Assembly (NCBI GenBank): GCA_021014325.1
Contig: CM037461.1
Span: forward strand, 2,009,501-2,073,500
Reading direction: 5' to 3'
Source: Plazaster borealis
Taxonomy: Eukaryota > Echinodermata > Asteroidea > Forcipulatida > Labidiasteridae
Length of the DNA: 64,000 nt
Under the pieces are notes generated by a model. The model was not told where the DNA came from. It did not search any database and saw only the letters and a list, made by a program, of their open reading frames with translations. Every line of letters starts with the position of its first letter. Position 1 is the stretch's first letter. The translations under genes were made by a program, and so were the position numbers. Shown here one piece after another: positions 45,105-56,583 of the stretch.

Positions 45105-45492
45105 AGGGGCCGTATAGGTTTGGTAATGACTCTGAAAATTAATGCCAACAAAAAATTACTTGGTAAGAATTACAGCAGCTTTGGATAGTATAATGCTTTT
45201 TGAGAAACTTTTGACTTAGAAGTACTGCGGTTATGGAAAAAGATATCACTTTTTATCCCCCAATATTTGAATCTGAGAAGCGTTACTGCAGTAACGTACT
45301 CGGATTTAGTAATCCAATTGCAGATTATTCTTCCTGCGTGGACATAACCGCTCAAGATTTTTGGCAATATCTCAAAAATGCTACCACCTTCTGAAATGAA
45401 ATTTTCACAGCTAAGTTTTATGGTATTTATCTACAACTGTATAGAATTGAAACAAACAGTGGGTTCCAATTGCCAAACGTATACAATCCCTT
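45105..45492. mobile_element. MITE family B (B1 type), abutting the previous copy
   Basis: AGGGGCCGTATAGGTTTGG to CCAAACGTATACAATCCCT, core GTTACTGCAGTAACG. Confidence 0.9.
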
Positions 45493-45918
45493 TAAGTCCA
45501 GTGCGAACTGCCCAGGAAATTTCCCGCAGGTAACTTAACCGAGTCCAATAGGTACATTGTAGTTTAACAACCGGCCACCTTCTGCCGAAGGTAAACTAAC
45601 CTGGTCAAACTAACGAGTCAAAAAGACCAGTGCGGATACATCGTCCCGGTAAAACCGGCCAGTAAAACACCATGTCTGGTTTACTGCACAGCCATGTCAC
45701 ATGACACATTGAAGTGAACTGCAATATGCGTGTTCTGGTGATGTTCACACTCATGGCAATGTTGTTCACAATCATGTTCTGGTTGTGGCGGTATACAAAA
45801 CTCAGGAACTGCATGCATCCTTTTGATTGCGTTGTTTTTCTTTCTTTTGAAACCAAGGACTTTTTTAAAAAACAAAAGTGGTCTGGACTTCGCTTTCGTT
45901 TACAAAACTAATAGGGAT

Positions 45919-45920
45919 GT

Positions 45921-45948
<28 letters not shown>
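45919..45948. repeat. Poly(A) tract
   Basis: About 29 consecutive A residues. No associated retroelement body is recognised to the left. Confidence 0.9.
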
Positions 45949-45951
<3 letters not shown>

Positions 45952-46108
45952 AATCATTGGGAAAACAAAGAAAGTCTTCAGTTTAATGGGTCGGCAAACA
46001 CTGACAAATGTATTTATGTGTAATTGGCAGTGAAGGCTGTATAATCTCCATGGAGCTCATGATTTGATAAATGATTCTTAAAGGTATTACACAGGGTTGT
46101 AAGGGCTG

Positions 46109-46817
46109 CAGGGCTTGAAATTTACAGTGCAGGCCCGAGGCAAGTGATTTTAGCATTGGGCCAGTAAACTCGTGACCGGACAAGTCCGGCGGTCTTGTGT
46201 TTTTGAATAATAATCACTCGCCCCATACAAGTTACAAATTAGGCAATTTTTTTTTTAAATCATGTTTAGCGTCCTGCCTTTTTCAAAAAAGGAAGGTGGA
46301 GGGCCTTTTTTTATTTATTTTTTATTTTATTAAATGGCGGCCTGACACATTTTTTGAGACAATCGGCCACGCTATTTTTCAAAATGGTTGCCAGCTTTTT
46401 TCAGTATGCTTTTTTCGGTGTGCTAAAGACGAAAACACGATCTTTTTTAAAACAAACAAATTGTCAGGGATCGTTAAAAATGTATCATTTTCTTCAAATA
46501 AAACCCCTAAAAAACAAAACAGGCGGCCTCTAAAAAGGAAGCTGGCAGGGGACGCTAAACATGTTTTTTTTTATTAGGCCTTATGTTCAAATGTTGACTT
46601 CGAGTGCAATAAATATCTGAAAGTATTACAAACAATACAAACTAGATCAATCTTCTCTTAGTGCTTGTTCAAATAAAAACAGTTCAATTGTGACACTGTG
46701 TAGATAGTTTTTTTCTCATTTTGATTCTGGTATTGTAACAATTGTTTTGGTCCAGTAAAAATTGTGAAGTACAAGCCCTGCGGTCTTGTGGATTTTATCC
46801 ACCAAATTTGAGCCCTG
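46109..46817. mobile_element. MITE family M with nested N, inside a family H copy
   Basis: Ends CAGGGCTTGAAATTTACAG and CCAAATTTGAGCCCTG. The flanking AAAGGTATTACACAGGGTTG at 46080 and GGACAAAAAACATTGC at 46820 belong to family H, which it splits. Family N occupies 46261-46563. Confidence 0.82.
46261..46563. mobile_element. MITE family N
   Basis: CATGTTTAGCGTCCTGCC at the left and GGGGACGCTAAACATG at the right; AAATGGCGGCC and AAAATGGTTGCCAGC inside. Confidence 0.85.
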
Positions 46818-47102
46818 AAGGACAAAAAACATTGCTTAATTTTTGTCTGAAAGCCTACTGATTATGAAGTTCATACTTGAACCATTTTTTTCTGTTGAAT
46901 ATTTCCCTCTGAAATGGAGTCATAGGCCTATTCGAGAAAACTGTTCGAGGTAAAATGCAACAGCTGATTTTGGTTGTGCAACCCAAAGTAAGGACAAAGT
47001 CTTTACATGCTGAAAATTGTGCATGGTTTTCCACTTTTTTCTCCTGACTCACTCAACGGATTAAGTCAAAATTGTTATTTTTGTATTTCATGTATTTGGT
47101 TC

Positions 47103-47416
47103 AGGGCTCGAATTTGAGGTTAAAATCCACAAGACCACAGGACTCGTACCTCACAAAGTTTACTGGACTATAATGTTTTAATGAGAAAAAAATGCCTACA
47201 CAGTTTAACATTTGAACTGTTTTAATTTGGACAAGCACTAAGAGCAGATTTATATCATTTGTATTATGGGTAAGAACTCTTCAATTTATAATCAACAGAA
47301 TTGAAGGAGATTTATCAGACTGGAAGTCAACATTTGAACAAAAACACAAGACCGCCGGACTTGTCCAATCATGAGTTTACTGGCCCGATGCTAAAATCAC
47401 TGGCCAGTGTATATTT
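47103..47416. mobile_element. MITE family M, inverted
   Basis: CAGGGCTCGAATTTGAGG, then GACCGCCGGACTTGTCC and GCTAAAATCACTGGCCAGTG; the outer right end is lost. Confidence 0.8.
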
Positions 47417-47510
47417 TGAGCCATGTGGTTATCACACAAAACATGAACACTGTCTGTGACTGTCTTGTCAACTTTACAAATAAATATAGCCTACATGTAA
47501 CCTTTAAAGG

Positions 47511-47873
47511 CACTACGGACACGTTTGGTAATTGTCAAAGACCAGTATTCTCACTTGGTGTATCCCAACATATGCATAACAAGCCTGTGAAAATTTTGGC
47601 TCAATTGGTCATTGAAGTTGCAAGAAAATGATGAAAGAAAAAACACCCTTGTTGTACAAATGTATGTGCTTTCAGATAGGAATAAAGGGCTTCTTGCAAG
47701 AAGTTTTTATTATTTTAGTGAGAAATTACCTCTTTCTCAAAAACTACGTTACTTCAGAGGGAGTCGTTTCTCACAACGTATATACCAACAGCTCTCCATT
47801 GCTCGTTACCAAGTAAGTTTTATGCTAATATATATTTTGAGTAATTACCAAACGTGTAGGCCTACAGTGCCTT
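47511..47873. mobile_element. MITE family A
   Basis: AGGCACTACGGACACGTTTGG-like left end and a right end ACAGTGCCT with TTAA; TTCTTGCAAGAAG core. Confidence 0.87.
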
Positions 47874-47989
47874 TAAGCAGCTCTATGAAATTGGGCACAG
47901 CTGCTGACACCAAACATTAACAAAAATGGGCAGCAATATGGGCAGCAAATTATTGTTATTATGAAAAAAAGAAAAACACAATCCAGATG

Positions 47990-48175
47990 TCATATATTAT
48001 AAATTTATTCAATAATTTTGGGTTGAATAAAGAAAAACTGACGAGGGCAGTTGATTATGGGACCTCCAGAAACATGCAGATCTACTGAGCTATCTAGCTA
48101 GGCCTAATGTTGGCAGTCTCCCTATTTTGTCAATATCTCTTGTTGGGGGGTGCCAGTCAGAAGCCATTCAATGCA
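47990..48175 (-). repeat. tRNA-like repeat, partial
   Basis: TTGGGTTGAATAAAGAAAAA, GAGCTATCTAGCTAGGCC, GGCAGTCTCCCTATTTTGTC and GGGTGCCAGTCAGAAGCCA follow the usual order; the tRNA module is degraded. Confidence 0.7.
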
Positions 48176-48179
48176 GTAC

Positions 48180-49329
48180 ATTAGCTTGTTTTATTGTAAA
48201 GTCAAGAGTGCATGTTGAGTGTGAACGCACTTGTTAGTGGCGCCATGAAGCACTTGCTAGTACATGGTGGGGCTATGATGGTTCATCACTTTGCCCTAAT
48301 AACACACTGTAGTCTGAAGCTCCCAAAGCTGATAGGCTATTGTTGACAGATTACCATGTAGGCCTACATGTACACCAGTGAAGCAGTCTACAGTGTAGGT
48401 GTAGGCCCCTATTCACAGAAAACCAAACATCACTTGATGACTCATCCAATCTCTGACATCATCACAATATAAAACACCCCTGTGACCATAAATGGAATAG
48501 CCTGGTGACTTTTAACAAAGGAACATCCCATTCTAAATGCAATACCTAACTTTACCTACAACAGCACTAATGAGATTGAATATAACTTGCTTTTGTGTAC
48601 CCATTTTTTAAAGTGGATTAACCCATTGTTGTTATGCTCTTGGAAGGCGCCATTGGACCTAAGAGGGTGTGTTTTTTATGTAATCCGACCCCCTCAGTTC
48701 ACACTGCTTATGTCCATGGAACGGGGATTTAGTTTCACAGTTCATTCAATGTAGGAGTTGATGTTTTGTGCAGTCTTCAAGGAAAATACCGTCGGATTGT
48801 TAGTCACCGCTGAAATATCACATGGTTTCGGTTGTTTACATATCCTGGAGAGTTGAAGCTAATGGCAAGGATTTCATGATTTCATTTATGAGTTTTGAAC
48901 TGATACTTTTAAATCATCATGCACTGCTGTTCTGACGGGATCGATCATATGTGATGTAGAAAGTCGAGTCTGTACTACTACTATGCCTGTTGTACCAACA
49001 TCCACTTCTTAGAATCTGACTTTACTGATTGGTGAATATTTTATGCTGCTCTGATGTGTTTGGACTGGGACAACTTCAAATGTTTTCTACCCGTATTATA
49101 TTGTAATGAATCCAGTTTGATTTGAAACAGCTGTTTTTAATTACATGACTTGCTTTGTTGACTACACTACTGACTACACTGCACACATGTGTTGCTGGTG
49201 ATCTTGTGCATGGGATATGACAAGATAGGAAACTATACAAAAACCACTGCTGGAATTCTGTAGCAAGTTGCGGACTTTCATCTTGTCTGGATTTTATTTG
49301 AGGAGTTTGTCGCGTTTTGTTTTTCATTG
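48180..49329 (+). other. Unique region ending in a consensus splice donor; possible non-coding first exon
   Basis: Largely free of recurrent repeats. It ends at CATTG followed by GTAAGT (49330-49335). In the phase needed for the RIPOR acceptor the last in-frame TAG is at 49261-49263 with no later ATG, so any exon here would be untranslated. Confidence 0.25.
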
Positions 49330-49353
49330 GTAAGTACACTCATGTAGAAAGGG

Positions 49354-50477
49354 TACTGTGAGGTTTGTTCCGCTATCGTCTCCTCGTTCGTGGAGATGAT
49401 AGCGGAACGAACCCGTAGTTCTAGTAAGGAGGAGGAAGGATACTCCTAGCGTACTGTGAGGTTCGTTCCACTATCGTCTCCTCGTTCGTGGAGATGATAG
49501 CGGAACGAACCCGTAGTTCTAGTAAGGAGGAGGAAGGATACTCCTAGCGTACTGTGAGGTTTGTTCCACTATCGTCTCCTCTTTCGTGGAGACAATAGCG
49601 GAATGAACCCGTAGTTCTAGTTAGGAGGAGGAAGGATACTCCTAGCGTACTGTGAGGTTCGTTCCACTACCGTCTCCTCGTTCGTGGAGACGATAGCGGA
49701 ACGAACCCGTAGTTCTAGTAAGGAGGAGGAAGGATACTCCTAGCGTACTGTGAGGTTAGTTCCACTATCGTCTCCTCGTTCGTGGAGACGATAGCGGAAC
49801 GAACCCGTAGTTCTAGTAAGGAGGAGGAAGGATACTCCTAGCGTACTGTGAGGTTTGTTCCACTATCGTCTCCTCGTTCATGGAGATGATAGCGGAACGA
49901 ACCCGTAGTTCTAGTTAGGAGGAGGAAGGGTATTCAACGGGTACTGTGAGGTTTGTTCCACTATCGTCTCCTCGTTCGTGGAGACGATAGCGGAACGAAC
50001 CCATAGTTCTAGTTAGGAGGAGGAAGGGTATTCAACGGGTACTGTGAGGTTCGTTCCACTATTGTCTCCTCTTTCGTGGAGATATCGTCTCCTCTTTCGT
50101 GGAGACGATAGCGGAACGAACCCGTAGTTCTAGTTAGGAGGAGGAAGGGTATTCAACGGGTACTGTGAGGTTTGTTCCACTATCGTCTCCTCGTTCGTGG
50201 AGACGATAGCGGAACGAACCCATAGTTCTAGTTAGGAGGAGGAAGGATAGCGGGAACGAACCCGTAGTTCTAGTTAGGAGGAGGAAGGGTATTCAACGGG
50301 TACTGTGAGGTTCGTTCCACTATTGTCTCCTCTTTCGTGGAGATATCGTCTCCTCTTTCGTGGAGACGATAGCGGAACGAACCCGTAGTTCTAGTTAGGA
50401 GGAGGAAGGGTATTCATAGGGAACTGTGAGGTTCGTTCCACATCCTCTTCCTTGTTCGTGGAGATGATAGCGGAGTA
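49354..50477. repeat. 98-bp hairpin satellite, 11 copies
   Basis: TACTGTGAGG or its equivalent recurs at 49354, 49452, 49550, 49648, 49746, 49844, 49942 and 50040 (exactly 98 bp apart), then at 50161, 50301 and 50422 with longer units. Each unit contains a 21-nt inverted repeat (arm beginning GTTCGTTCC, ending CGTCTCC) with an 8-nt TCGTTCGT loop, followed by CCGTAGTTCTAG and GGAGGAGGAAGG. A further partial unit lies at 50651-50702. Confidence 0.97.
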
Positions 50478-50747
50478 GCGGAAGGGTTTACAAAATGGTC
50501 TAGTAGGGCCTACTAATATAGTAGTACAAAAATTTTAATGCAAACGTATGGTCAGAGATTGGTAAACAAATTAATGACCATAAAAACCTACCAGGTAAGA
50601 AGAGTACTGCAGATGTTGATAGTAGAAAGTATTTTGGAAAAGGATTCCCTTCAAATACTCCTAGCCCTAGAACTATGAGGTTCGTTCCGCTGATCGTCTC
50701 CACATTTTAAACTACATGTAGCATTTGGCCAGCGGACCAGTGTTAAA

Positions 50748-51100
50748 GGGTGTGTACAACATTGGTCAGATTGAAAACATAAATGATCACAGATTTGCAC
50801 ATAACTTACAATACATGGTACAAAGATGGTCATGGTGGAAAACTTCCCTTGAAGTAGTTTTACTTGAAATGCCATAGTTTTTAGCAAATGAGTAAAACAA
50901 TAGTCTCTATCCTGCAGGATAGGCCTAAAGATTGATGTTTGAAAAAAAGTTAAAACATATAATGGGGTTTTTCACTTTTTTCTCATGACTCCAAAGACCG
51001 ATTTAGCTTAAACTTTCACAGGTTTGTTATTTCGTGTATTATATGTTGGGTCACATCAAGTGTGGATACAGGTCTTTTGCAATTACCAATGTGGTACACG
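50748..51100. mobile_element. MITE family C
   Basis: AGGGTGTGTACAACATTGG after TTAA, to ACCAATGTGGTACACG; the interior contains GGGGTTTTTCACTTTTTTC. Confidence 0.82.
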
Positions 51101-51109
51101 TACGGGAGA

Positions 51110-51860
51110 ACACCAGAACACCGTGGGTCATCGTGTGTTTTTGTTTTTTAAAATTGTTATGGAATGCTGAGGTGTATCAAGAAAGATACAAAAAAAGTCA
51201 CCTTTTACATGTGATTGTGATGTATTCATTTAAACCGTCACAGATTATCTAGATTATGTTTCAATGGCTTAAACAAGAAGAGATGGAAATATAATAGACA
51301 GTGAAACGAAGCGTGGAGAATTTGTATTTATCAGTTCATGGTGGTTTGAACATGTTGTTTTGGTTGAGTAGGGGCCTAACTGATTGGATCGGCTTGAATG
51401 GGTCAAGAATGGACGGCCATTTCCGTTTGGTAAATTATATCATTCACAGTTGAATGGGTTATTGCCTGATCATGTAGCACATCGTTACCAATGAAGTAAT
51501 GCTGTGTACGGACAGGAAACGCAATGAATCTGGCACACTATAGTGTAAAGTTGACTTGGTGTAAGGTTTAGGCAAGCACAAACATCCTGGACAAAATATT
51601 TGCAATAAAAAAGTACTTTCATTTTAAGCATGTTTGAGCAAACAGCTTCAAACAATAGATGCCACCCAAAGCCCCCTCTGCTACATGTATGGGTCCGGGT
51701 CTTGGAATAAATTGTAACCCACAATAATTACGTCTTTTAATTGTTATCAATCTAAGTACATGTACATGTAACACTTTGTTAATTTTGCGCTGTTTGGGAA
51801 AAACTGTTGTAAGCCTACAACCCCCCCTACATGATACGCAATACATAGGCAAGGTTTTAC
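51110..51860. other. No gene recognised
   Basis: Unique AT-rich intron sequence with no supported exon. Confidence 0.4.
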
Positions 51861-51861
51861 T

Positions 51862-51978
51862 CTGGATTTGGTAAAAGAGTGTCCGCATTTGCTGGAAATT
51901 TAAAAACTGGGTGTCCAAATTGTTCACTAACAAAACAGGGTTTCCAAAAGACACCCAGACATCCCCTGGCTAACAGTG
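51862..51978. mobile_element. Element T, inverted
   Basis: TGGTAAAAGAGTGTCCGC, TTGCTGGAAATTTAAAAACT and AAAAGACACCCAGACATCCC are the complement of 31955-32115. Confidence 0.65.
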
Positions 51979-52142
51979 GCCTACAGTGTAGGCCCCATAG
52001 GCCTACAGTATTTTTGTACTGTAGGCCTACATGTACGTGCCTGAAGCTTCCTAAATGGTAGTTGCCTCCATGCCCCGGCAATGTTCCTATCGAAAATTAC
52101 AACTGCCCTTTACATATCATGTAGAAGAAAACGCCTTGGTGC

Positions 52143-52380
52143 CCTTGTTCGGCCCAATTTCATAGAGCTGCTAAGCACACGTTTTGTGCTTACTGAGCGA
52201 GTTTGCATTTCATAGCGCTGCTATTACCGTAAGCACACGAAAAGGCATGCTAACCTTCCGGTGCTTACTGTTTGTAAATGAATGGCGTAACAATGCAAAT
52301 CCATGGTGAACGCGCAAGATGGCTGCCTAATTTTCTTGCTAACCTGTGAAATACGCTTATGAACAAGCAAATTTTTCTGC
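52143..52380. mobile_element. MITE family I variant
   Basis: GGCCCAATTTCATAGAGCTG, CTAAGCACACGTTTTGTGC and TAAGCACACGAAAAGGC; the right end is diverged. Confidence 0.6.
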
Positions 52381-52385
52381 TACAG

Positions 52386-52872
52386 TTAAAAATAAAAAAT
52401 TGTTGATCGTCCTTTTTTTATGGGGAGTGGGGAGGGATGGCGTTTTTGGGGTTTTTGGGTGGTTTTTTTGACATGGCAAAATATGAAATAAAGAATAAAG
52501 ATATCATCATAATCACTATAAAACAAAGGGTTTGTGTGATTTTGATGTTTTTAAATGTTTTGTTAAACCCTTTCAACTCCTAGATGACATTTTCTGTAAA
52601 CATTTTCAAAAAGCTAAAATGCAGCCTAAGTAAATATTTGAAGAATTGTTCTTGTTTTGCCAACATGAATAACCTTTCTTCAATCATCTATTTCCGACCT
52701 ATGGATTTTGAAAAAATATCAGCTGAAAAATCTGGGCACCAAATTTGACTGAAAAGATCATTAAAAAAATACCGTTTTTTGTGATTAAAAAAAATATATA
52801 CATGTATATAGGGGTCGGGGGGTTTTGTAGGGTCGGGCGGGGACGACCAACAATTATTTTTTATGTGGCCTA
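52386..52872. mobile_element. MITE family G, inverted relative to 33586
   Basis: AAAAATTGTTGATCGTCC at the left; GACGACCAACAATTA and TTATGTGGCCT at the right. Both ends are present. Confidence 0.85.
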
Positions 52873-52879
52873 AGGAGTG

Positions 52880-53540
52880 AAGGAAACCTGTTGATTAAAT
52901 GTGATTATGACAATACAAAAAGAATAGGGTTGGAATGTGTTATAAATGAGGGGACCTCATTTACATAACGAAGACTTCGTGGATCACTCCTCAAAAATGT
53001 TTGACGAAGTGATACAGAAGTAAGTCATTCTTGCCAATGTGCTCAAAAAGCTACACGTATGTTTACGTTGACATTTTTGATGTGGGAAGATACACTATGA
53101 CTTGACACTGTTATGAATGGTAGGTGATGCACGGTACAAGGTACAATGCAATAGAAAACAAATTCACGGTCATCCTTTCGGGAATATTTGGCGCCCTTGT
53201 CATGGGGGTGGTTTTTTTTTTTGGGGGGGGGGGTGTTGCTGGAAGTTTTATCACATGACAGTCGCTGTTTGGCTGTTTCATTCAAGAATTGTTGTATGAC
53301 CATTTATGGGTGTATTCTGGGGAACCCTCAAAACACTGAAGTATGTGATGAGGTTATTTTTAGATTCTACATTGTGTCGTTGGATGATTCACGCTGTTGT
53401 GGTTTGTATAAATGAGTACCAAGTATTTTGTAACTATGGAGATTGCGGTATGGCATGTGTACCGGTGTGACAATTTGATAACAAATTGGTTGGTTATCAT
53501 GTCATTATATCTGACATGCTAATACAATTGAAAACAAGGC
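52880..53540. other. No gene recognised
   Basis: Unique sequence with a short G run near 53224; no exon supported. Confidence 0.4.
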
Positions 53541-53544
53541 TTAA

Positions 53545-53883
53545 AGGCCCTGTACACTATTGGTAAGATCGAAAAACACAAATGTTCACAGATTCACACA
53601 TAACTTACATGATTTTAAGTAAGCAATGGTAGAAAGGGTTCCTTAAAATGTTTCTGCCTAAAATGCTATTGTTTCTGAGAAATGAGTAAAACAATAGTTT
53701 TTATCACGCGCGATAATTTGGAAAAACAGAAAACACATTTATAAGGTCTCTTTTCACTATTTTCTCGTGACCTCGATGACCAATTGAGCTCAAACTTTCA
53801 CAGGTTTGTTTGTTCATGCATATGTTGAATCACACAAAATGTGGACACTGATTTTGAGTTGTTACCAAAAGTGTACAATACCT
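53545..53883. mobile_element. TTAA-flanked MITE family W, related to C
   Basis: AGGCCCTGTACACTATTGG to CCAAAAGTGTACAATACCT with TTAA at 53541-53544 and 53884-53887. The interior (CATAACTTACATGATTTTAA, AAATGAGTAAAACAATAG) resembles family C. Confidence 0.85.
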
Positions 53884-54003
53884 TTAAAGCGAGCGGATTT
53901 AGTGACTGTATAATGACAGGAAATAAATTACATTCAATATTTTTTTAGCAATTAACCACAAGGGAAACTGAATGAGTAATTTTTTTATAATTTGGGGTTA
54001 TAA

Positions 54004-54318
54004 AGGGTCTGTATACGTTTGGTAATTACTCTGAAAATTAATGGCAATAAAAACTTACTTGGTAAGAAGTACAGCAGCTTTGGATAGTACTATAATGCGA
54101 GTTGAAGAACTTTTCACTTCAAAGTACTGCAGTTATGGAAAAAGATATCACTTTTTATCCCTCAAAAATTTGAATCTGATTTCTAAGCGTTACTGCAGTA
54201 ACATTCTCAGATTGTGTATTCCAATGCAGATTATTCTTCCTGTGTGGATATAACCACTCCAGATTTTTGGCAATATCTCAAAAAGGCTACCACCTTCGGA
54301 AATGAAATTTTCACAGGT
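54004..54318. mobile_element. MITE family B (B1 type), right end missing
   Basis: AGGGTCTGTATACGTTTGG preceded by ATAA; core GTTACTGCAGTAAC; breaks off after TTTTCACAGGTTG. Confidence 0.85.
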
Positions 54319-54340
54319 TGCCGATCGCCAACACATGTAG

Positions 54341-54415
54341 GGCTAGATCTAGCTCAGTTGGTAGAGCGCTGGCACGTTTAACCGGAGGTCGTTGGTTCAA
54401 ATCCCGCTCTAGTCA
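54341..54415 (+). pseudogene. tRNA-like module (Asn-like anticodon GTT) in a repeat
   Basis: Acceptor GGCTAGA pairs with TCTAGTC (one G-T); box A TAGCTCAGTTGG and box B GGTTCAAATCC are intact. The loop ACGTTTA would read GTT (Asn), but position 33 is C and two bases (TC) are inserted after the acceptor stem. A tRNA-derived repeat module rather than a functional gene. Confidence 0.7.
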
Positions 54416-54805
54416 ATTTGTCTTTGTTCAACCTCAAATCTATAGATCAAACATTGAGAGATCTAACCAATTGTCCTTGATTTACCAGGTTGACAATATG
54501 CATACTTAATGTAGTGTAGGCATGTGTTGCTATGCTACAAAATGTGTGTATCAACGCGTAAACTGGCAATGTACCGCTTCCAGCTTGGCATCAGAAACAA
54601 AGTGTTGTGTTAAAATTTGTATTTAGCATGTTTTAAAAAAGGAACTTTCAGTTTGGATGTTTGTTGATGGTTTGTTTGTTGGATTAACGTACACTGTAAC
54701 TAGGATGTAACAGCTTTTTCCTGTGAGCACCAGGAATACAGGGCCTTACAGTATGAATACAGTATGAGGCCTATTCCTTTATACATGTGTAGTACCATGT
54801 AATGG

Positions 54806-55090
54806 TTTACAAGGTGCTGTGGCGCAATATGCAGCCGATCAAACCAGGAACACCGGGGCGAACCCCTTCTCTTTACGATAAGTGCACTGGGTTCTTTAAC
54901 GTGCATTACATAACACACAGGACGTTTGGCTTTACGCCCCATCCGAAGGACGAATAATGGTTAAGTGTCTTGAGTCGTCACACAAGTGTAACACAAGTGT
55001 CACGACTGGGACTCGAACCCACACTCTGCTGATCAGAAACACCAGAGCTTGAGTCCGGTGTTCTTATCCGCTTGGCCACGACACGCCATG
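54806..55090 (-). mobile_element. tRNA-Leu-type SINE, minus strand
   Basis: In complement: GTGTCGTGGCCAAGCGGATA, CCGGACTCAAGCTCTGGTG, CGAGTCCCAGTCGTGACACT, CCATTATTCGTCCTTCGG and CCAGTGCACTTATCG. The head is at 55086-55000. Confidence 0.85.
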
Positions 55091-55441
55091 TACAGGATTA
55101 TTGTGAATAGTTTTGGAAAAAGTCTTGGGCGACTTAAATAATTTTGTCTGCTCAGAGGTTAATAATTAAGTTTAGGAGGGTGTTAAAAAAACAATACAAT
55201 GAAAATGAAATGCATTAGGACTTGGTCAAATCAACAACTTCCTTGTCTTGTACAATAAGGCAGAGGGTCACTGACACCGGTCTGTATAATTGTATGGTGC
55301 ACTTCAGTTATCAATACCTTCCTGTAATATGTCACCCATGATGCGTTAAAACATTACAATTTTTATTGTTTGTAAATTGTCTTTGTCTATTTTGTTGCAA
55401 ATTTCTAATGAACAGTCAGTCAAAAAGTAGGGGGAGATATG

Positions 55442-55830
55442 ACTGGTCCCCTGTCTTTATCCGCAAATATAACGACAGGCACTGATCTTACAGGCCCAAT
55501 GATTTCATTGGATACAATAATTTCATTGGATCAACGTGCAGTGACATTGTAAGCTTTCCATATCTGTGTTATGATTGGTCCGAGTTGATGAAGTTTTGTC
55601 AGCTTGCACTTTCGGTCGTCTGCATGCAGAGAGTGTATAATGTTTGCACACTATGCATGTTATGTTGTTTTATTCACTATGTGTACACAACTACACAAGT
55701 AGATTGGTCCCCGGTCTTTGTCTTACAGGCCCAATGATTTCATTGGATACAATTATTTCATTGGGTAAACGTGCAGTGACATAAGCTTTCCATATATATA
55801 TCTGCTGTTATGATTGGTCAGAGGTGATGT
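55442..55830. repeat. Direct repeat pair of about 130 bp
   Basis: 55442-55590 and 55704-55830 share TACAGGCCCAATGATTTC, ATTGGATACAAT, AACGTGCAGTGACAT, AAGCTTTCCATAT and TTATGATTGGTC. Confidence 0.85.
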
Positions 55831-56363
55831 TGTATCTAGCGGTTACAATTTTTTATTTTTTCTGATTATATGTAGTCAAGATTACTCAACTGGAGTGGTT
55901 CCAATGAGTGCTCTCTCTACTGTTATGGGCCGAGATCATGATGTGTCATTGCGGGTGTAGTGTCTTTGTTGTGTGACCCACTGATCAGCCAACTGTAACC
56001 AGTAAACAAGAGAAGAAAGCTCCGCAATGACGTCTGAACATTCCAGACTGAATTTAACTACAATTGCATTTCCTTCATCACTCATCGCGGTCATCAGCAA
56101 ATGAGATTGAAAATATTCAAACTTGGAACAAAATACACAGGGGTACATTATGTACTTAAAGATACTTTATGGCAATTACTCATCGAAGCCTGTTCAAAAT
56201 ACAAACTAGATAAAAGTATTTACAAGGCAAATTTGATTTTTTTTTTCCAGGAAACATATTTGGCAAAATATATTTGGCAATAGAGAGTGTGAGTTGAACC
56301 ATGGAGCTATACCAGTATACTGTACATTACAAGTGAGCAAACAAATACACAGGTTTCTGTTTC

Positions 56364-56583
56364 ACTAGGGTTTGCCCATAACGTTTTCAATGACTATTCA
56401 GCAGGACCAGTTAGCTTTTCATTTCACTGGTCCCCCAGCTTTTTTCACTAGTCCATGTTTCATATTAATATAGGGATGCTTTTCAATACTGAACTAGCCA
56501 GCCGGACCACTTAGAGTGAATTCTGACTGGTCCTCCGGTGATTTAACTGGCATTTGGCCAGCGGACCACTGTTAAGGGAGAAA
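56364..56583. mobile_element. MITE family S
   Basis: GGGTTTGCCCATAACG at the left; GAACTAGCCAGCCGGACCAC and GCGGACCACTGTTAAGGGAG at the right. Confidence 0.78.

Larger units (their letters stand above)
53900..54440 (+). repeat. tRNA-like repeat with nested family B
   Basis: 53900-54000 carries the GGAAATAAATTACATTCAAT to AATTTGGGGTTATAA segment also found at 27480-27567. After family B comes CGCCAACACATGTAGGGC and the plus-strand tRNA-like module, ending GTCAATTTGTCTTTGTTC. Confidence 0.72.

Noticed and set aside
45714..45911. Hydrophobic 65-codon ORF resembling a membrane segment
   Set aside because: No splice context or homologous family recognised; high hydrophobicity is expected from AT-rich sequence.
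49354..50477. CRISPR array or bacterial repeat
   Set aside because: Units are contiguous with no unique spacers, and the context is plainly eukaryotic.
13498..54415. Functional tRNA-Asn genes
   Set aside because: Both candidates have two extra bases after the acceptor stem and C at position 33, and belong to a dispersed repeat.
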